Source: Vogesella indigofera
GTDB lineage: Bacteria; Pseudomonadota; Gammaproteobacteria; Burkholderiales; Chromobacteriaceae
Assembly (NCBI RefSeq): GCF_003633895.1
Contig: NZ_RBID01000016.1
Span: 248,001-312,000 of the forward strand
Direction: 5' to 3'
Length of the DNA: 64,000 nt
In this document: positions 17,246 through 25,355 of the stretch, one piece after another
How positions within the stretch are numbered: position 1 is the first letter of the stretch
Layout: every line of letters begins with the position of its first letter
Notes under the pieces: model-generated
Database searches by the model: none
What the model saw: only the letters and a program-made list of their open reading frames with translations
Told to the model about the DNA's origin: nothing
Translations under genes and position numbers: made by a program

Positions 17246-19117
17246 ATGATGTCATTGCGTACTCGCCTGATGGCCTTCGTGCTGCTGGTACTGACGGTAC
17301 TCGCGGTCATGTTCTGTGCCGTCGCGTACTGGAAAATGAGCGACGCCCTGTCCAGTGCCATCCGTAACGAAATCAATCAGGCCGCCAACAGCAAGGCGAG
17401 CTTTGTTGCCGAGTGGGTGTCCACCCGCCAGAAGATCGTCGCCTCGGCGCTGCCGCGCTTCGGTACCGGCGAATTGCAGCCGGTGCTGGACCAGGCGCGC
17501 GATGCCGGTGGTTTTGACGACATGTACATCGGTCAGCCGGACAAGACCATGACCCAGTTCACCGGTGCGCCGAAAGTACCGGAAGGCTACGACCCGACCG
17601 GGCGGCCATGGTATCTGGCGGCCAAGGATGCGACCGGCCCGATCGCGTCGCCACCTTATATCGATGCTGCCACCAAGCGTCCGATCATCACCTTCGCCCA
17701 GGCACGCAAGGATGGTGGCCAGCTGGTGGCCGTGGCCGGTGGTGACGTGACGCTGCAGCGCGTGGTGGACGAAGTGGTTGCCGCCAAGCTGCCGGGTGAC
17801 GGCTATGCCTTCCTGGTGACCGGCGACGGCACCGTGATTGCGCACCCGGAAAAAGAATCCGGCCTGAAAAAGATCGGCGAGGTGGTGGCCGGCTACGACA
17901 TGAACGCGGTGAACAAGGATGGCCAGATCGTGGACGTGTCGATCAACGGTGACGCCACCCTGACCGCGCTGTATCCGGTGGGCAAGACCGGCTGGTTCCT
18001 CGGCGTGATGGTACCGGTGGCCGCCGCAATGGCTCCGGTGACGCAGCTGCTGATGGTGATGGTAGGCCTGCTGGTGATTGGCCTGGTGGTGTCCGGCATC
18101 TTCGCCTACGTTGGCGTGGCGCGCATGCTGTCCGGCCTGTCGGTGCTGCGCAATGCGATGCGTGAAGTGGCCAGCGGCCACGGTGACCTGACCAAGACAC
18201 TGCCGGTCGGCAACCGTGACGAAGTCGGCCAGATTGCCGAAGCCTTCAACCAGTTCGTGGCCAAGCTGCGCGAGATGTTCCTCACCGTGCGCGACGAATC
18301 CGATTCGCTGGCGCGCGACGCTGCCGACCTGAACCGCGTGGCGGAGCAGATCGCCCAGGATTCGCGCGTGCAGTCGTCGGAACTGTCGTCGACCGCCGCC
18401 ACCATCGAACAGATCACCGTCAGCATCAACCACATTGCCGACCACGTTGGCGAAACCGAAGTGCTGGTGTCGCGTTCGCGTGACAACTCGCTGGATTCGC
18501 ACCGCGCGATGGCGGAAGTGGCGCGCGAGGTGGAATCCATCGTCGGTGCGGTGTCGTCGCTGCAGGGCGTGATGTCCAACCTGTCCGGCCAGTCCGAGCA
18601 GATCAAGGGCATTGTCGGCGTGATCCGCGACATCGCCGACCAGACCAATATGCTGGCGCTGAATGCAGCGATCGAGGCGGCGCGTGCCGGCGAGCAGGGC
18701 CGCGGCTTTGCGGTGGTGGCCGACGAAGTGCGCAAGCTGGCCGAGCGTACCGCCAGCGCCACGGTGCAGATCGCCGAGCTGATCGATACCGTGATCCAGA
18801 AAACCGGCGAGGCGATCAACCATGCCGACGCCACCAACGCGAAAGTGGAAACCGGTGTAACCCTGTCGCGTGAAGCGGCCAGCAAGGTGGAGCTGATCAA
18901 GGGCAACGCCGAAGAGATCTCGACCCGCATGGGCGAAATCACTTCTTCCACCGCCGAGCAGGGTATCGCCACCAACGAAATGGCGCGCAGCGCCGAGCGA
19001 GTCAACTCGATGGCGCAGCAGACCGACAGCAGCCTGCAGGAAGCGCTGGCGACGATCCAGGTGCTGGCCAGCCGCGGCGACCAGCTGAAGGCACTGGTAT
19101 CGCAATTCCGTCTGTGA
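17246..19117 (+). CDS. Methyl-accepting chemotaxis protein, dCache type (chemoreceptor 1)
   Basis: A 623-aa protein. The start is ATG 17246 ([14 protein letters not shown]), with GGGGA 9 bases before it. It has a membrane helix (about 8-30) and a periplasmic double-Cache domain carrying [16 protein letters not shown] and [16 protein letters not shown] second helix (about 265-300), a HAMP linker and a cytoplasmic signalling domain follow, with the conserved tip [20 protein letters not shown] (about 460-480). No C-terminal NWETF-type tether for CheR/CheB is seen. dCache receptors often sense amino or organic acids, but the ligand is not deducible. No che genes are nearby. Confidence 0.93.
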   Translation: MMSLRTRLMAFVLLVLTVLAVMFCAVAYWKMSDALSSAIRNEINQAANSKASFVAEWVSTRQKIVASALPRFGTGELQPVLDQARDAGGFDDMYIGQPDKTMTQFTGAPKVPEGYDPTGRPWYLAAKDATGPIASPPYIDAATKRPIITFAQARKDGGQLVAVAGGDVTLQRVVDEVVAAKLPGDGYAFLVTGDGTVIAHPEKESGLKKIGEVVAGYDMNAVNKDGQIVDVSINGDATLTALYPVGKTGWFLGVMVPVAAAMAPVTQLLMVMVGLLVIGLVVSGIFAYVGVARMLSGLSVLRNAMREVASGHGDLTKTLPVGNRDEVGQIAEAFNQFVAKLREMFLTVRDESDSLARDAADLNRVAEQIAQDSRVQSSELSSTAATIEQITVSINHIADHVGETEVLVSRSRDNSLDSHRAMAEVAREVESIVGAVSSLQGVMSNLSGQSEQIKGIVGVIRDIADQTNMLALNAAIEAARAGEQGRGFAVVADEVRKLAERTASATVQIAELIDTVIQKTGEAINHADATNAKVETGVTLSREAASKVELIKGNAEEISTRMGEITSSTAEQGIATNEMARSAERVNSMAQQTDSSLQEALATIQVLASRGDQLKALVSQFRL

Positions 19118-19135
19118 TACATCTTGCATGCAGCA

Positions 19136-19167
19136 AGCCCCGGCCTGTGCCGGGGTTTTTCTTTTTG
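19136..19167 (+). terminator. Rho-independent terminator after chemoreceptor 1
   Basis: Stem CCCCGGC/GCCGGGG with loop CTGT, then TTTTTCTTTTT. Confidence 0.85.
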
Positions 19168-19180
19168 TGGAGTCTGTTCA

Positions 19181-20119
19181 ATGTATGCCAATCCTTTTGC
19201 CCGTTTTCAGGATGTCCCCGTCGTGCTGGACGGCGCGATGGCGTCCGAGCTGGAGCGTCGCGGTTGTGACCTGAATGACGCGTTGTGGTCGGCGCGGGTG
19301 CTGATCGAGCAGCCGGAGCTGATCCGCCAGGTGCATTTCGACTACTTCGCCGCCGGTGCCGATGTCGCCACCACCGCCAGCTACCAGGCGTCGTTCAGCG
19401 GCTTTGCCAAGCGCGGCCTGGACGAAGCCGCCGCCGCGGAACTGATGCAGCGCTCGGTGCAGCTGGCGCAGCAGGCGCGCGACGAGTTCTGGGCCGATGC
19501 GGCCAACCATGCCGGGCGCCTGAAGCCGCTGGTGGCGGCCTCGGTGGGTCCGTACGGCGCGATGCTGGCCGACGGTTCCGAATACCGTGGCGATTACGGC
19601 CGCAGTGAAACCGAGCTGATGGATTTCCATCGCCCGCGCATTGCCGCCTTGCTGGCCGCAGCGCCGGATCTGCTGGCGTGCGAGACCATCCCGTGCGCGG
19701 TGGAAGCGCGCGCCATCGCCCGCGTGCTGCAGCAGGACTTCCCGCAGACCGCGGCATGGATCAGCTTCTCCTGCCGCGATGACGCCAACCTGAGTGATGG
19801 CACGCCCTTGCTGGCGGCGGTGGCCGAGCTGGAAGCCTATCCGCAGATCGTGGCGGTGGGCGTCAATTGCACCGCGCCGCGCCATATCGTGCCGCTGCTG
19901 CAAACGTTGGCCGCACAGACCGGCAAGCGGCTGCTGACCTATCCCAACTCCGGCGAAGCCTACGACGCGGTGACCAAGACCTGGCACGGTAGCAGCGATC
20001 CGCTGGCCTTTGCCGAGGCGGCGCGGCAGTGGCGGCTGGCCGGCGCCAGCTGCATCGGCGGCTGCTGCCGCACCTCGCCGGACGACATCCGCGCGCTGGC
20101 CGGCTGGCTGCGCGGCTAA
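19181..20119 (+). CDS. mmuM: Homocysteine S-methyltransferase
   Basis: A 312-aa protein, near the 310 aa of E. coli MmuM. The start is ATG 19181, 10 bases after GGAG. It transfers a methyl group from S-methylmethionine or SAM to homocysteine, making methionine in the cytosol. Zinc ligands are visible as the cysteine of VGVNCTAPRH (about 229) and the Cys pair in IGGCCRTSPDDI (about 293-294). DGAMASELERRGCDL at the N-terminus is typical. No S-methylmethionine permease is adjacent; the gene is followed by a terminator. Two GTTGGCCGC-type repeats lie inside (19499, 19905). Confidence 0.92.
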   Translation: MYANPFARFQDVPVVLDGAMASELERRGCDLNDALWSARVLIEQPELIRQVHFDYFAAGADVATTASYQASFSGFAKRGLDEAAAAELMQRSVQLAQQARDEFWADAANHAGRLKPLVAASVGPYGAMLADGSEYRGDYGRSETELMDFHRPRIAALLAAAPDLLACETIPCAVEARAIARVLQQDFPQTAAWISFSCRDDANLSDGTPLLAAVAELEAYPQIVAVGVNCTAPRHIVPLLQTLAAQTGKRLLTYPNSGEAYDAVTKTWHGSSDPLAFAEAARQWRLAGASCIGGCCRTSPDDIRALAGWLRG

Positions 20120-20143
20120 GACTGTTCGGCGGCAAGCTCAGCC

Positions 20144-20169
20144 ACGGCGACCATTTGGTCGCCGTTTTT
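20144..20169. terminator. Terminator between convergent mmuM and LysE genes
   Basis: Stem ACGGCGACC/GGTCGCCGT with loop ATTT, followed by TTTT on the plus strand. Confidence 0.75.
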
Positions 20170-20177
20170 CATGGCAT

Positions 20178-20780
20178 CTACTGCAGCAGCGGGCCGGCGG
20201 CGAGCAGGCTGCCCAGCGCCATCAGCAGCAGGCCGATGCCGCGGTTGAGCCACAACTGCATGCCGAGCAGGCGCTGGCGCAGACCGTCCTGCGCCAGCAG
20301 TACCGCCACCAGCGCAAACCACAGCACGTGCGCCAGCGACATGAACAGGCCGTAACCGAGCAGCACCGGCAGCGGCGTGCTGGCGGCGACGACCTGGGTG
20401 TAGGTGCTGATCACGAACAGCATGGTCTTGGGGTTGAGCGCATTGGTGAGGAAACCGTTGCGCAGCGCGCGGCCATGGCTGTCCGGCGCCGCCGCCTCGT
20501 TGACGGCGCCGCTGCGGAAGGTGCACCAGCCGACATACACCAGATAGCCGGCGCCCAGCACGCGCAGCAACTGCAGCAATAGCGGCGTCTGTTGCAGCAG
20601 GCTGGCGCCGAGCAGGGTGTACATCACGTGCACCTGCACGCCGAGGCCGATGCCGAGCGCGGCGGCGAGGCCGGCGCGTTTGCCGTACAGCAGGCTGTTG
20701 CGGCTGATCATGGCGAAGTCGGCGCCGGGGCTGATCACGGCGAGCAGGGTAATGGTCATCACGGCAAACAGTTCAGTCAT
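20178..20780 (-). CDS. LysE-family amino-acid exporter
   Basis: A 200-aa membrane protein with about six helices. The N-terminus MTELFAVMTITLLAVISPGADFAMI carries the family's SPGADF hallmark, and NALNPKTMLF is also typical. The family exports amino acids (lysine, arginine, threonine, homoserine lactone) across the inner membrane. It is head-to-head with a LysR gene starting 116 bp away, a common LysE-ArgP-like layout, so export may be induced by the amino acid sensed by that regulator. The exact substrate is unknown. Confidence 0.88.
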   Translation of the reverse strand: MTELFAVMTITLLAVISPGADFAMISRNSLLYGKRAGLAAALGIGLGVQVHVMYTLLGASLLQQTPLLLQLLRVLGAGYLVYVGWCTFRSGAVNEAAAPDSHGRALRNGFLTNALNPKTMLFVISTYTQVVAASTPLPVLLGYGLFMSLAHVLWFALVAVLLAQDGLRQRLLGMQLWLNRGIGLLLMALGSLLAAGPLLQ

Positions 20781-20896
20781 TGCGTATACTTTCGGTGAGT
20801 TTGGTGCTGGGTAAACGGACGACTGTCATTGTCACGCTTTGCCCTGACAATGAATAACGATGGTTTCTGCCTGATTTACGTGAGAAAAACTGACCT

Positions 20897-21772
20897 ATGA
20901 GCTTTGCCGCACTGCCGTCGCTGAACGCCTTGCGCGTGTTCGAGGCCGCTGCCCGCCACGGCAGCTTCGTGCGTGCGGCTGACGAGCTGTGCGTGACGCA
21001 CGGCGCGGTCAGCCGCCAGATCCGCCTGCTGGAAGAGCCGCTGGGCGTGACGCTGTTCGAGCGCCGCAACCGCGCGGTCTTCCTCAGCGCCGCCGGCACC
21101 CGGCTGTTTGCCGCCTGCGGCGAGGCGTTGCACACCCTGCAGCAGGCGGTGACGCAACTGCAGCCGGCCGCCACGCCGCCGCTGGCGGTATCGTGCGAGC
21201 CGACGCTGGCGATGCGCTGGCTGATTCCGCGCCTGCCGCAGTTCCATGCGCTGCATCCCGATATCGAGGTCCACCTCAGCGCCGCCGGCGGCGCGGTGCG
21301 GCTGGAGAGCGGCCATGTCGAGCTGGCGATCCGGCGCGAGGACTTTGCCTTGCCGGCGCACTATTGCGTGCAAAGGTTGGCCGCAGAGCATGTCGGGCCG
21401 GTCTGTCGCGAACAGGCGGAGGCGGTACGGCTGCACACCCGTTCGCGGCCGCAGGCGTGGCCGGAGTGGCAGCGCTTGCAGCCGGCGGCGGCGGTGGCGC
21501 TGGCCGGCAGCCGCGAGTTCGAGCACTTCTACCTCAGCCTGCAGGCGGCGCTGGCCGGGCTGGGGGTGGCAATGGCGTCGCTGTTCATGGTGGCCGACGA
21601 TCTGGCGGCGCAGACACTGCAGGCCCCGGCCGGCTTTGTCGCCGACGGCAGTCACTACGTGCTGCTGTCGCTGCAGCCGCTGGCGCAGGATGCGCGGCAG
21701 CAGGCGTTTGCCGTGTGGCTGGCGGACTGCATGCGGCAGACGCTGACCTCGCATGCAAACAGGATAATCTGA
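20897..21772 (+). CDS. LysR-family regulator (GcvA-like, divergent from LysE exporter)
   Basis: A 291-aa protein with an N-terminal HTH (PSLNALRVFEAAARHGSFVR, AADELCVTHGAVSRQIRLLE) of the GcvA/AmpR style and an effector domain beginning near residue 95 (LAVSCEPTLAMRWLIPRL). It probably controls the divergent LysE-type exporter gene. One AAAGGTTGGCCGCAG repeat lies inside (21372), read as QRLAAE. Confidence 0.87.
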   Translation: MSFAALPSLNALRVFEAAARHGSFVRAADELCVTHGAVSRQIRLLEEPLGVTLFERRNRAVFLSAAGTRLFAACGEALHTLQQAVTQLQPAATPPLAVSCEPTLAMRWLIPRLPQFHALHPDIEVHLSAAGGAVRLESGHVELAIRREDFALPAHYCVQRLAAEHVGPVCREQAEAVRLHTRSRPQAWPEWQRLQPAAAVALAGSREFEHFYLSLQAALAGLGVAMASLFMVADDLAAQTLQAPAGFVADGSHYVLLSLQPLAQDARQQAFAVWLADCMRQTLTSHANRII

Positions 21773-21931
21773 GCGTGGTGACTCAGCATTTATATTGCGT
21801 CGAATGAATGGTTATGCCGTTATGTGTGCAAAATTTTGCCATTCACGGGTTTTTTGATCTGGATTCATTGCCTTTGGTGCACGGCTGACTACAATCCGCG
21901 GCTGACATATTGCACTGCGGAATAATTCGAG

Positions 21932-22567
21932 ATGACGAGCGCCAGCCACACCCTGTTGGATCCCGAAACCAACGACGTTTCCCACACCCTGCTGGAAGAC
22001 ATTCTGGCCATCCTGGTCGGCACCCTGCTGGTGGCCTTCGGCGTGGCGATGTTCAAGCAGGCCGGCCTGCTCACCGGCAGCACCGCCGGCATTGCCTTCC
22101 TGATCCACTACCAGAGCGGCATTCCGTTCGGGGTGGTGTTTTCGCTGATCAATGTGCCGTTCTACTGGCTGGCGGTGAAACGCATGGGCTGGGCGTTCAC
22201 CATCAAGACCTTTGTCGCGGTCAGCCTGCTGTCGCTGTTCTCCGGGCTGCACGCGCAGTTTGCCCATTTCGGGCCGCTGGACCCGTTCTACAGCGGCGTG
22301 GTCGGCGGCCTGATGATGGGCATGGGCTTTATCGCGTTGTTCCGCCACAAGGCCAGTCTCGGCGGCATCAACATCCTAGCGCTGTACCTGCAGGACCGCC
22401 ACGGCATCCGTGCCGGCAAGCTGCAGCTGGGTGTCGACCTGCTGATCCTGCTGGCGTCGCTGTTCATGGTCAGCGTGCCGGCCTTGCTCGGCTCCATCCT
22501 CGGCGCGCTGGCGCTGAACATGGTGATCGGTTTCAATCACCGGCCGGACCGCTATATCGCGATGTAA
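21932..22567 (+). CDS. YitT-family membrane protein
   Basis: A 211-aa protein with five or six predicted helices. It matches the YitT/DUF161 pattern of Gram-negative bacteria: LVGTLLVAFGVAMFKQAGLL, TGSTAGIAFLIHY, a short motif around FRHKASLGGINILALYLQ. The family's function is not established. A transporter-like role is often assumed because of the membrane topology. The gene follows the LysR gene by 159 bp on the same strand, probably with its own promoter. Two MITE-like elements follow it. Confidence 0.82.
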   Translation: MTSASHTLLDPETNDVSHTLLEDILAILVGTLLVAFGVAMFKQAGLLTGSTAGIAFLIHYQSGIPFGVVFSLINVPFYWLAVKRMGWAFTIKTFVAVSLLSLFSGLHAQFAHFGPLDPFYSGVVGGLMMGMGFIALFRHKASLGGINILALYLQDRHGIRAGKLQLGVDLLILLASLFMVSVPALLGSILGALALNMVIGFNHRPDRYIAM

Positions 22568-22573
22568 ACCGCA

Positions 22574-22713
22574 GAAGCCGTTCACGATCTGCTGCGCCTG
22601 TGTGATCCTGCGTTGCAATTGGCCAAAAAATGCTCATTGATACCACGTCAACTGCGTTTTTTTGGCCGATTTCGCCTTGTCTGACTTTGGCTCGCGAGAT
22701 CGTGAGCCGCTTC
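22574..22713 (+). mobile_element. MITE-like element, copy 3 (140 bp, divergent hairpin arms)
   Basis: It begins GAAGCCGTTCACGATCTGC and ends GATCGTGAGCCGCTTC. The right flank is TTA (22714-22716), shared with copy 4; the left flank is GCA. The inner arms differ from the other copies in a matched way: TTGGCCAAAAAATGC pairs with GCGTTTTTTTGGCC. Confidence 0.75.
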
Positions 22714-22716
22714 TTA

Positions 22717-22856
22717 GAGCCTGTTCAGAGTCTCGCGAGCTAGAGCGAGACAAGGCGAAAACGACTGAGGAAGCGGAGTTTACATGGGGTAAATGAGCAT
22801 TCCGAAGTCGTTTTCAACGCCGTATCGCCGAAGCGCAGCAGACATTGAACAGGTTC
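22717..22856 (-). mobile_element. MITE-like element, copy 4 (140 bp, TTA/TTA flanks)
   Basis: It lies in reverse orientation relative to copy 3, from GAGCCTGTTCAGAG to TTGAACAGGTTC. Perfect TTA flanks are at 22714-22716 and 22857-22859; the right one is the stop codon of the MFS transporter gene read on the minus strand. Confidence 0.85.
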
Positions 22857-24110
22857 TTAGGTGCCGGGCAGCGGCGGCAGCCGGCGCAGGTGCAGCGCGA
22901 TGGCCAGTGCCGCCAGCAGCAACAGGCTGAGGCAGGCGGCCACGCCCGGCCAGCGGTGCGATTCCCACAGCACGCCGGACAGCGTGCCCATCACGCTGGA
23001 GCCGGCGTAGTAGGCGGTCAGGTAGCATGCCGACGCCAGCGCCCGTGCCTGTAGCGCGCGGCGCCCGACCCAGCTGCTGGCCACCGAGTGCGCGCCGAAA
23101 AAGCCGAAGGTGAACAGTGCGACGCCGCCGACCACCAGCAACAGCTGCTGCGGCAGCGTCAGCAGCAAGCCGGCCGCCATCACCACGATCATCAGCCACA
23201 GCACATTGCGCCGCCCGAGGCGGTCGGCGAGGGTGCCGGCCCACGCCGACGACCAGATCCCCACCACGTACAGCAGGAACACCAGGCCGATCTGGCTCTG
23301 GCTGAGGCCGAACGGCGCCTGCAGCAGGCGGTAGCCGAGGTAGTTGTACAGGCTGACGAAGCAGCCCATCAGCAAAAAGGCGGACAGGAACAGCCACGGC
23401 AGGCCGGCATCGGCAAAATGACGGCGACCGTTGTGCCACAGCTGCGCCAGACTGCCGCGAGCCGGCTGGAAGTGGCGCGATGGTGGCAGCTGCTTCCACA
23501 CCAGTGCCGCCGCCAGCAGCCCGAGGCCGCCCAGCACTGCCAGCGCCAGCCGCCAGCCGGCGACATCGGCCAGCAGCGCCGCCAGATAGCGGCCGCTCAT
23601 GCCGCCCAGCGCATTGCCGGCGATATACAGCCCCAGCGCCTTGCCCAGCGAGCTGGCTTCCACTTCCTCACTCAGATACGCCATCGCCACCGCCGGCAGG
23701 CCGGCCAGCACCATGCCGAAGGCGGCGCGCGACCAGACCAGCGCGCCAAAGCCCTGCGTCAGCGTTGCGGCCAACGTCAGCAGTGCCCCGACCAGCAGGG
23801 CGGCCACCATCAGCGGCTTGCGCCCGAGGCGGTCGGCCAGCAGGCTGGCCGGGATCAGCATCAGCGCCATCGACAGCGTACCGGCAGAGAGCACGGTACT
23901 GGCGTGGGCGGCGCCGCTGCCGAATTCGGCCGAGAACAGCGGCAGCAGTGGCTGCACGCCATAGAGCATGGCGAAGGTGGCAAAGCCGGCGCAGAACAGC
24001 GCCCAGCCGGTACGACGGTAGGCGGCGGAGCCGGTGACCAGCTTGCCGGGGGCGGGGGCGGCCGGCGTGACGGAGCAGGGGGATGGCAGGGGGGCGCAAT
24101 AGCTGGACAT
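22857..24110 (-). CDS. Major facilitator superfamily transporter (YnfM-like)
   Basis: A 417-aa protein if started at ATG 24110 (MSSYCAPLPSP); a TTG further up would add 15 residues. About 12 membrane helices are visible. The loop after helix 2 reads SLLADRLGRKPLMV, the expected MFS motif, and ADRLGRRNVLWLM repeats it in the second half. The N-terminal 25 residues are Pro/Ala-rich and cytoplasmic. It is divergent from a LysR gene 96 bp away, which likely regulates it. Sugar-efflux and arabinose-polymer exporters belong to this group, but the substrate is unknown. The stop codon coincides with the flank of MITE copy 4. Confidence 0.88.
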   Translation of the reverse strand: MSSYCAPLPSPCSVTPAAPAPGKLVTGSAAYRRTGWALFCAGFATFAMLYGVQPLLPLFSAEFGSGAAHASTVLSAGTLSMALMLIPASLLADRLGRKPLMVAALLVGALLTLAATLTQGFGALVWSRAAFGMVLAGLPAVAMAYLSEEVEASSLGKALGLYIAGNALGGMSGRYLAALLADVAGWRLALAVLGGLGLLAAALVWKQLPPSRHFQPARGSLAQLWHNGRRHFADAGLPWLFLSAFLLMGCFVSLYNYLGYRLLQAPFGLSQSQIGLVFLLYVVGIWSSAWAGTLADRLGRRNVLWLMIVVMAAGLLLTLPQQLLLVVGGVALFTFGFFGAHSVASSWVGRRALQARALASACYLTAYYAGSSVMGTLSGVLWESHRWPGVAACLSLLLLAALAIALHLRRLPPLPGT

Positions 24111-24206
24111 GGCAAGGTACCGGGCAGAAGACAGGCTGATGCTAGGCTTGGCCAATCTGGCAGTCCAATATATATTTCAGTGGTAATTCATATCTAGAAG
24201 CGATTA

Positions 24207-25106
24207 ATGGAACTGCGCCATCTGCGTTATTTCGTCACCGTGGCCGAAGAGTTGCACTTCACCCGTGCCGCCGAACGGCTGCACATCGGCCAGCCGCCGC
24301 TCAGCCAGCAAATCCAGGCGCTGGAGGCCGAGCTGGGGGTGCAGCTGTTCCAGCGCAGCAAGCGGCGGGTGCTGCTGACCACGGCCGGCGAACGCCTGCT
24401 GTTGCGGGCGCGGCGCCTGCTGGCCGATGCCGAGGCCGCCGCCGAGGAAGCGCGCCGGGCCGGTCGCGGCGAGGTCGGCGAGCTGCGCATCGCGTTCACC
24501 TCGTCGATGCCGCTGGCCGGCGTGCTGCCGGACAGCCTGCGCCACTATCGCGAACGCTATCCAGCGGTCAGCCTCAAGCTGGAGGAAATGTTCAGCGGCG
24601 ACCAGTACCTCGCGTTGCAGCAGCAGCGTCTGGATGTCGGCTTCGTGCGCTACAACGGCGACGAAATGGTGCCTGGCATCCGCCGCCGCGAGCTGCGCCG
24701 CGACCGGCTGTGCGTGGTGATCCGCCGCGACCATCCGCTGGCGGCGCGCGCCCGGCTGGCGTTTGCCGAGCTGCGCGACGAGGGCTTCATCGTCTACCCG
24801 CCGGGGGTGTCCACCGGGCTGCCGGCGCTGATCCGGCAGCTGGCGCAGGCGGCCGGCTTTCAGCCGCGTATCGCGCAGACCTCCGGCGAGGCGATGACGC
24901 AGATCGCGCTGGTCGCCGCCGGGCTGGGCATCGCCATCCTGCCGTCGCCGCTGGCCTGCGTGCAGCTGGACGGGGTCTGCTACATCCCGCTCACCGACGC
25001 CGCCGCCTACCTGTCGATGGCGGTGGCGACCCGCGAGCAGGAATCGTCGCCGCTGGTGGCGGCGTTTCTGGATGTGCTGCCAACGTTGGCCGCAATCGCG
25101 TCGTAG
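24207..25106 (+). CDS. LysR-family regulator (divergent from MFS transporter)
   Basis: A 299-aa protein with the CatR/BenM-like N-terminus MELRHLRYFVTVAEELHFTR and AAERLHIGQPPLSQQIQALE, then an effector domain. Head-to-head with the MFS gene, so probable regulator of that exporter. The final codons overlap a CAACGTTGGCCGCAATCG repeat (about 25083). Confidence 0.88.
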   Translation: MELRHLRYFVTVAEELHFTRAAERLHIGQPPLSQQIQALEAELGVQLFQRSKRRVLLTTAGERLLLRARRLLADAEAAAEEARRAGRGEVGELRIAFTSSMPLAGVLPDSLRHYRERYPAVSLKLEEMFSGDQYLALQQQRLDVGFVRYNGDEMVPGIRRRELRRDRLCVVIRRDHPLAARARLAFAELRDEGFIVYPPGVSTGLPALIRQLAQAAGFQPRIAQTSGEAMTQIALVAAGLGIAILPSPLACVQLDGVCYIPLTDAAAYLSMAVATREQESSPLVAAFLDVLPTLAAIAS

Positions 25107-25355
25107 CGGGTGCTGCGGGTGAAAAATGGCGCCGTAGCGCTGCTGGGCGCAGTGATCTGCGCCACGTTGCCGCCTCGGCGTGGCGGCCGTGCCGCGTGCG
25201 GCTTGATCCACGGCAACACTGGCCGGCAGCGGGGTTCGTAACTATGGTAGTAACACCGGCTTTGCTGTATTTTTAGCCTCACGCCGCGTGTGGTTGCAGC
25301 ACTGGAGCAGGCCGTTTCGGCGGCAGATAACGATAAGAAAAACAAAGGAGGGCGT

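Noticed and set aside
22780-23499. Apparent frame starting in MITE copy 4 and running into the MFS gene
   Set aside because: Its start lies inside a repeat and the rest is an out-of-frame reading of the transporter.
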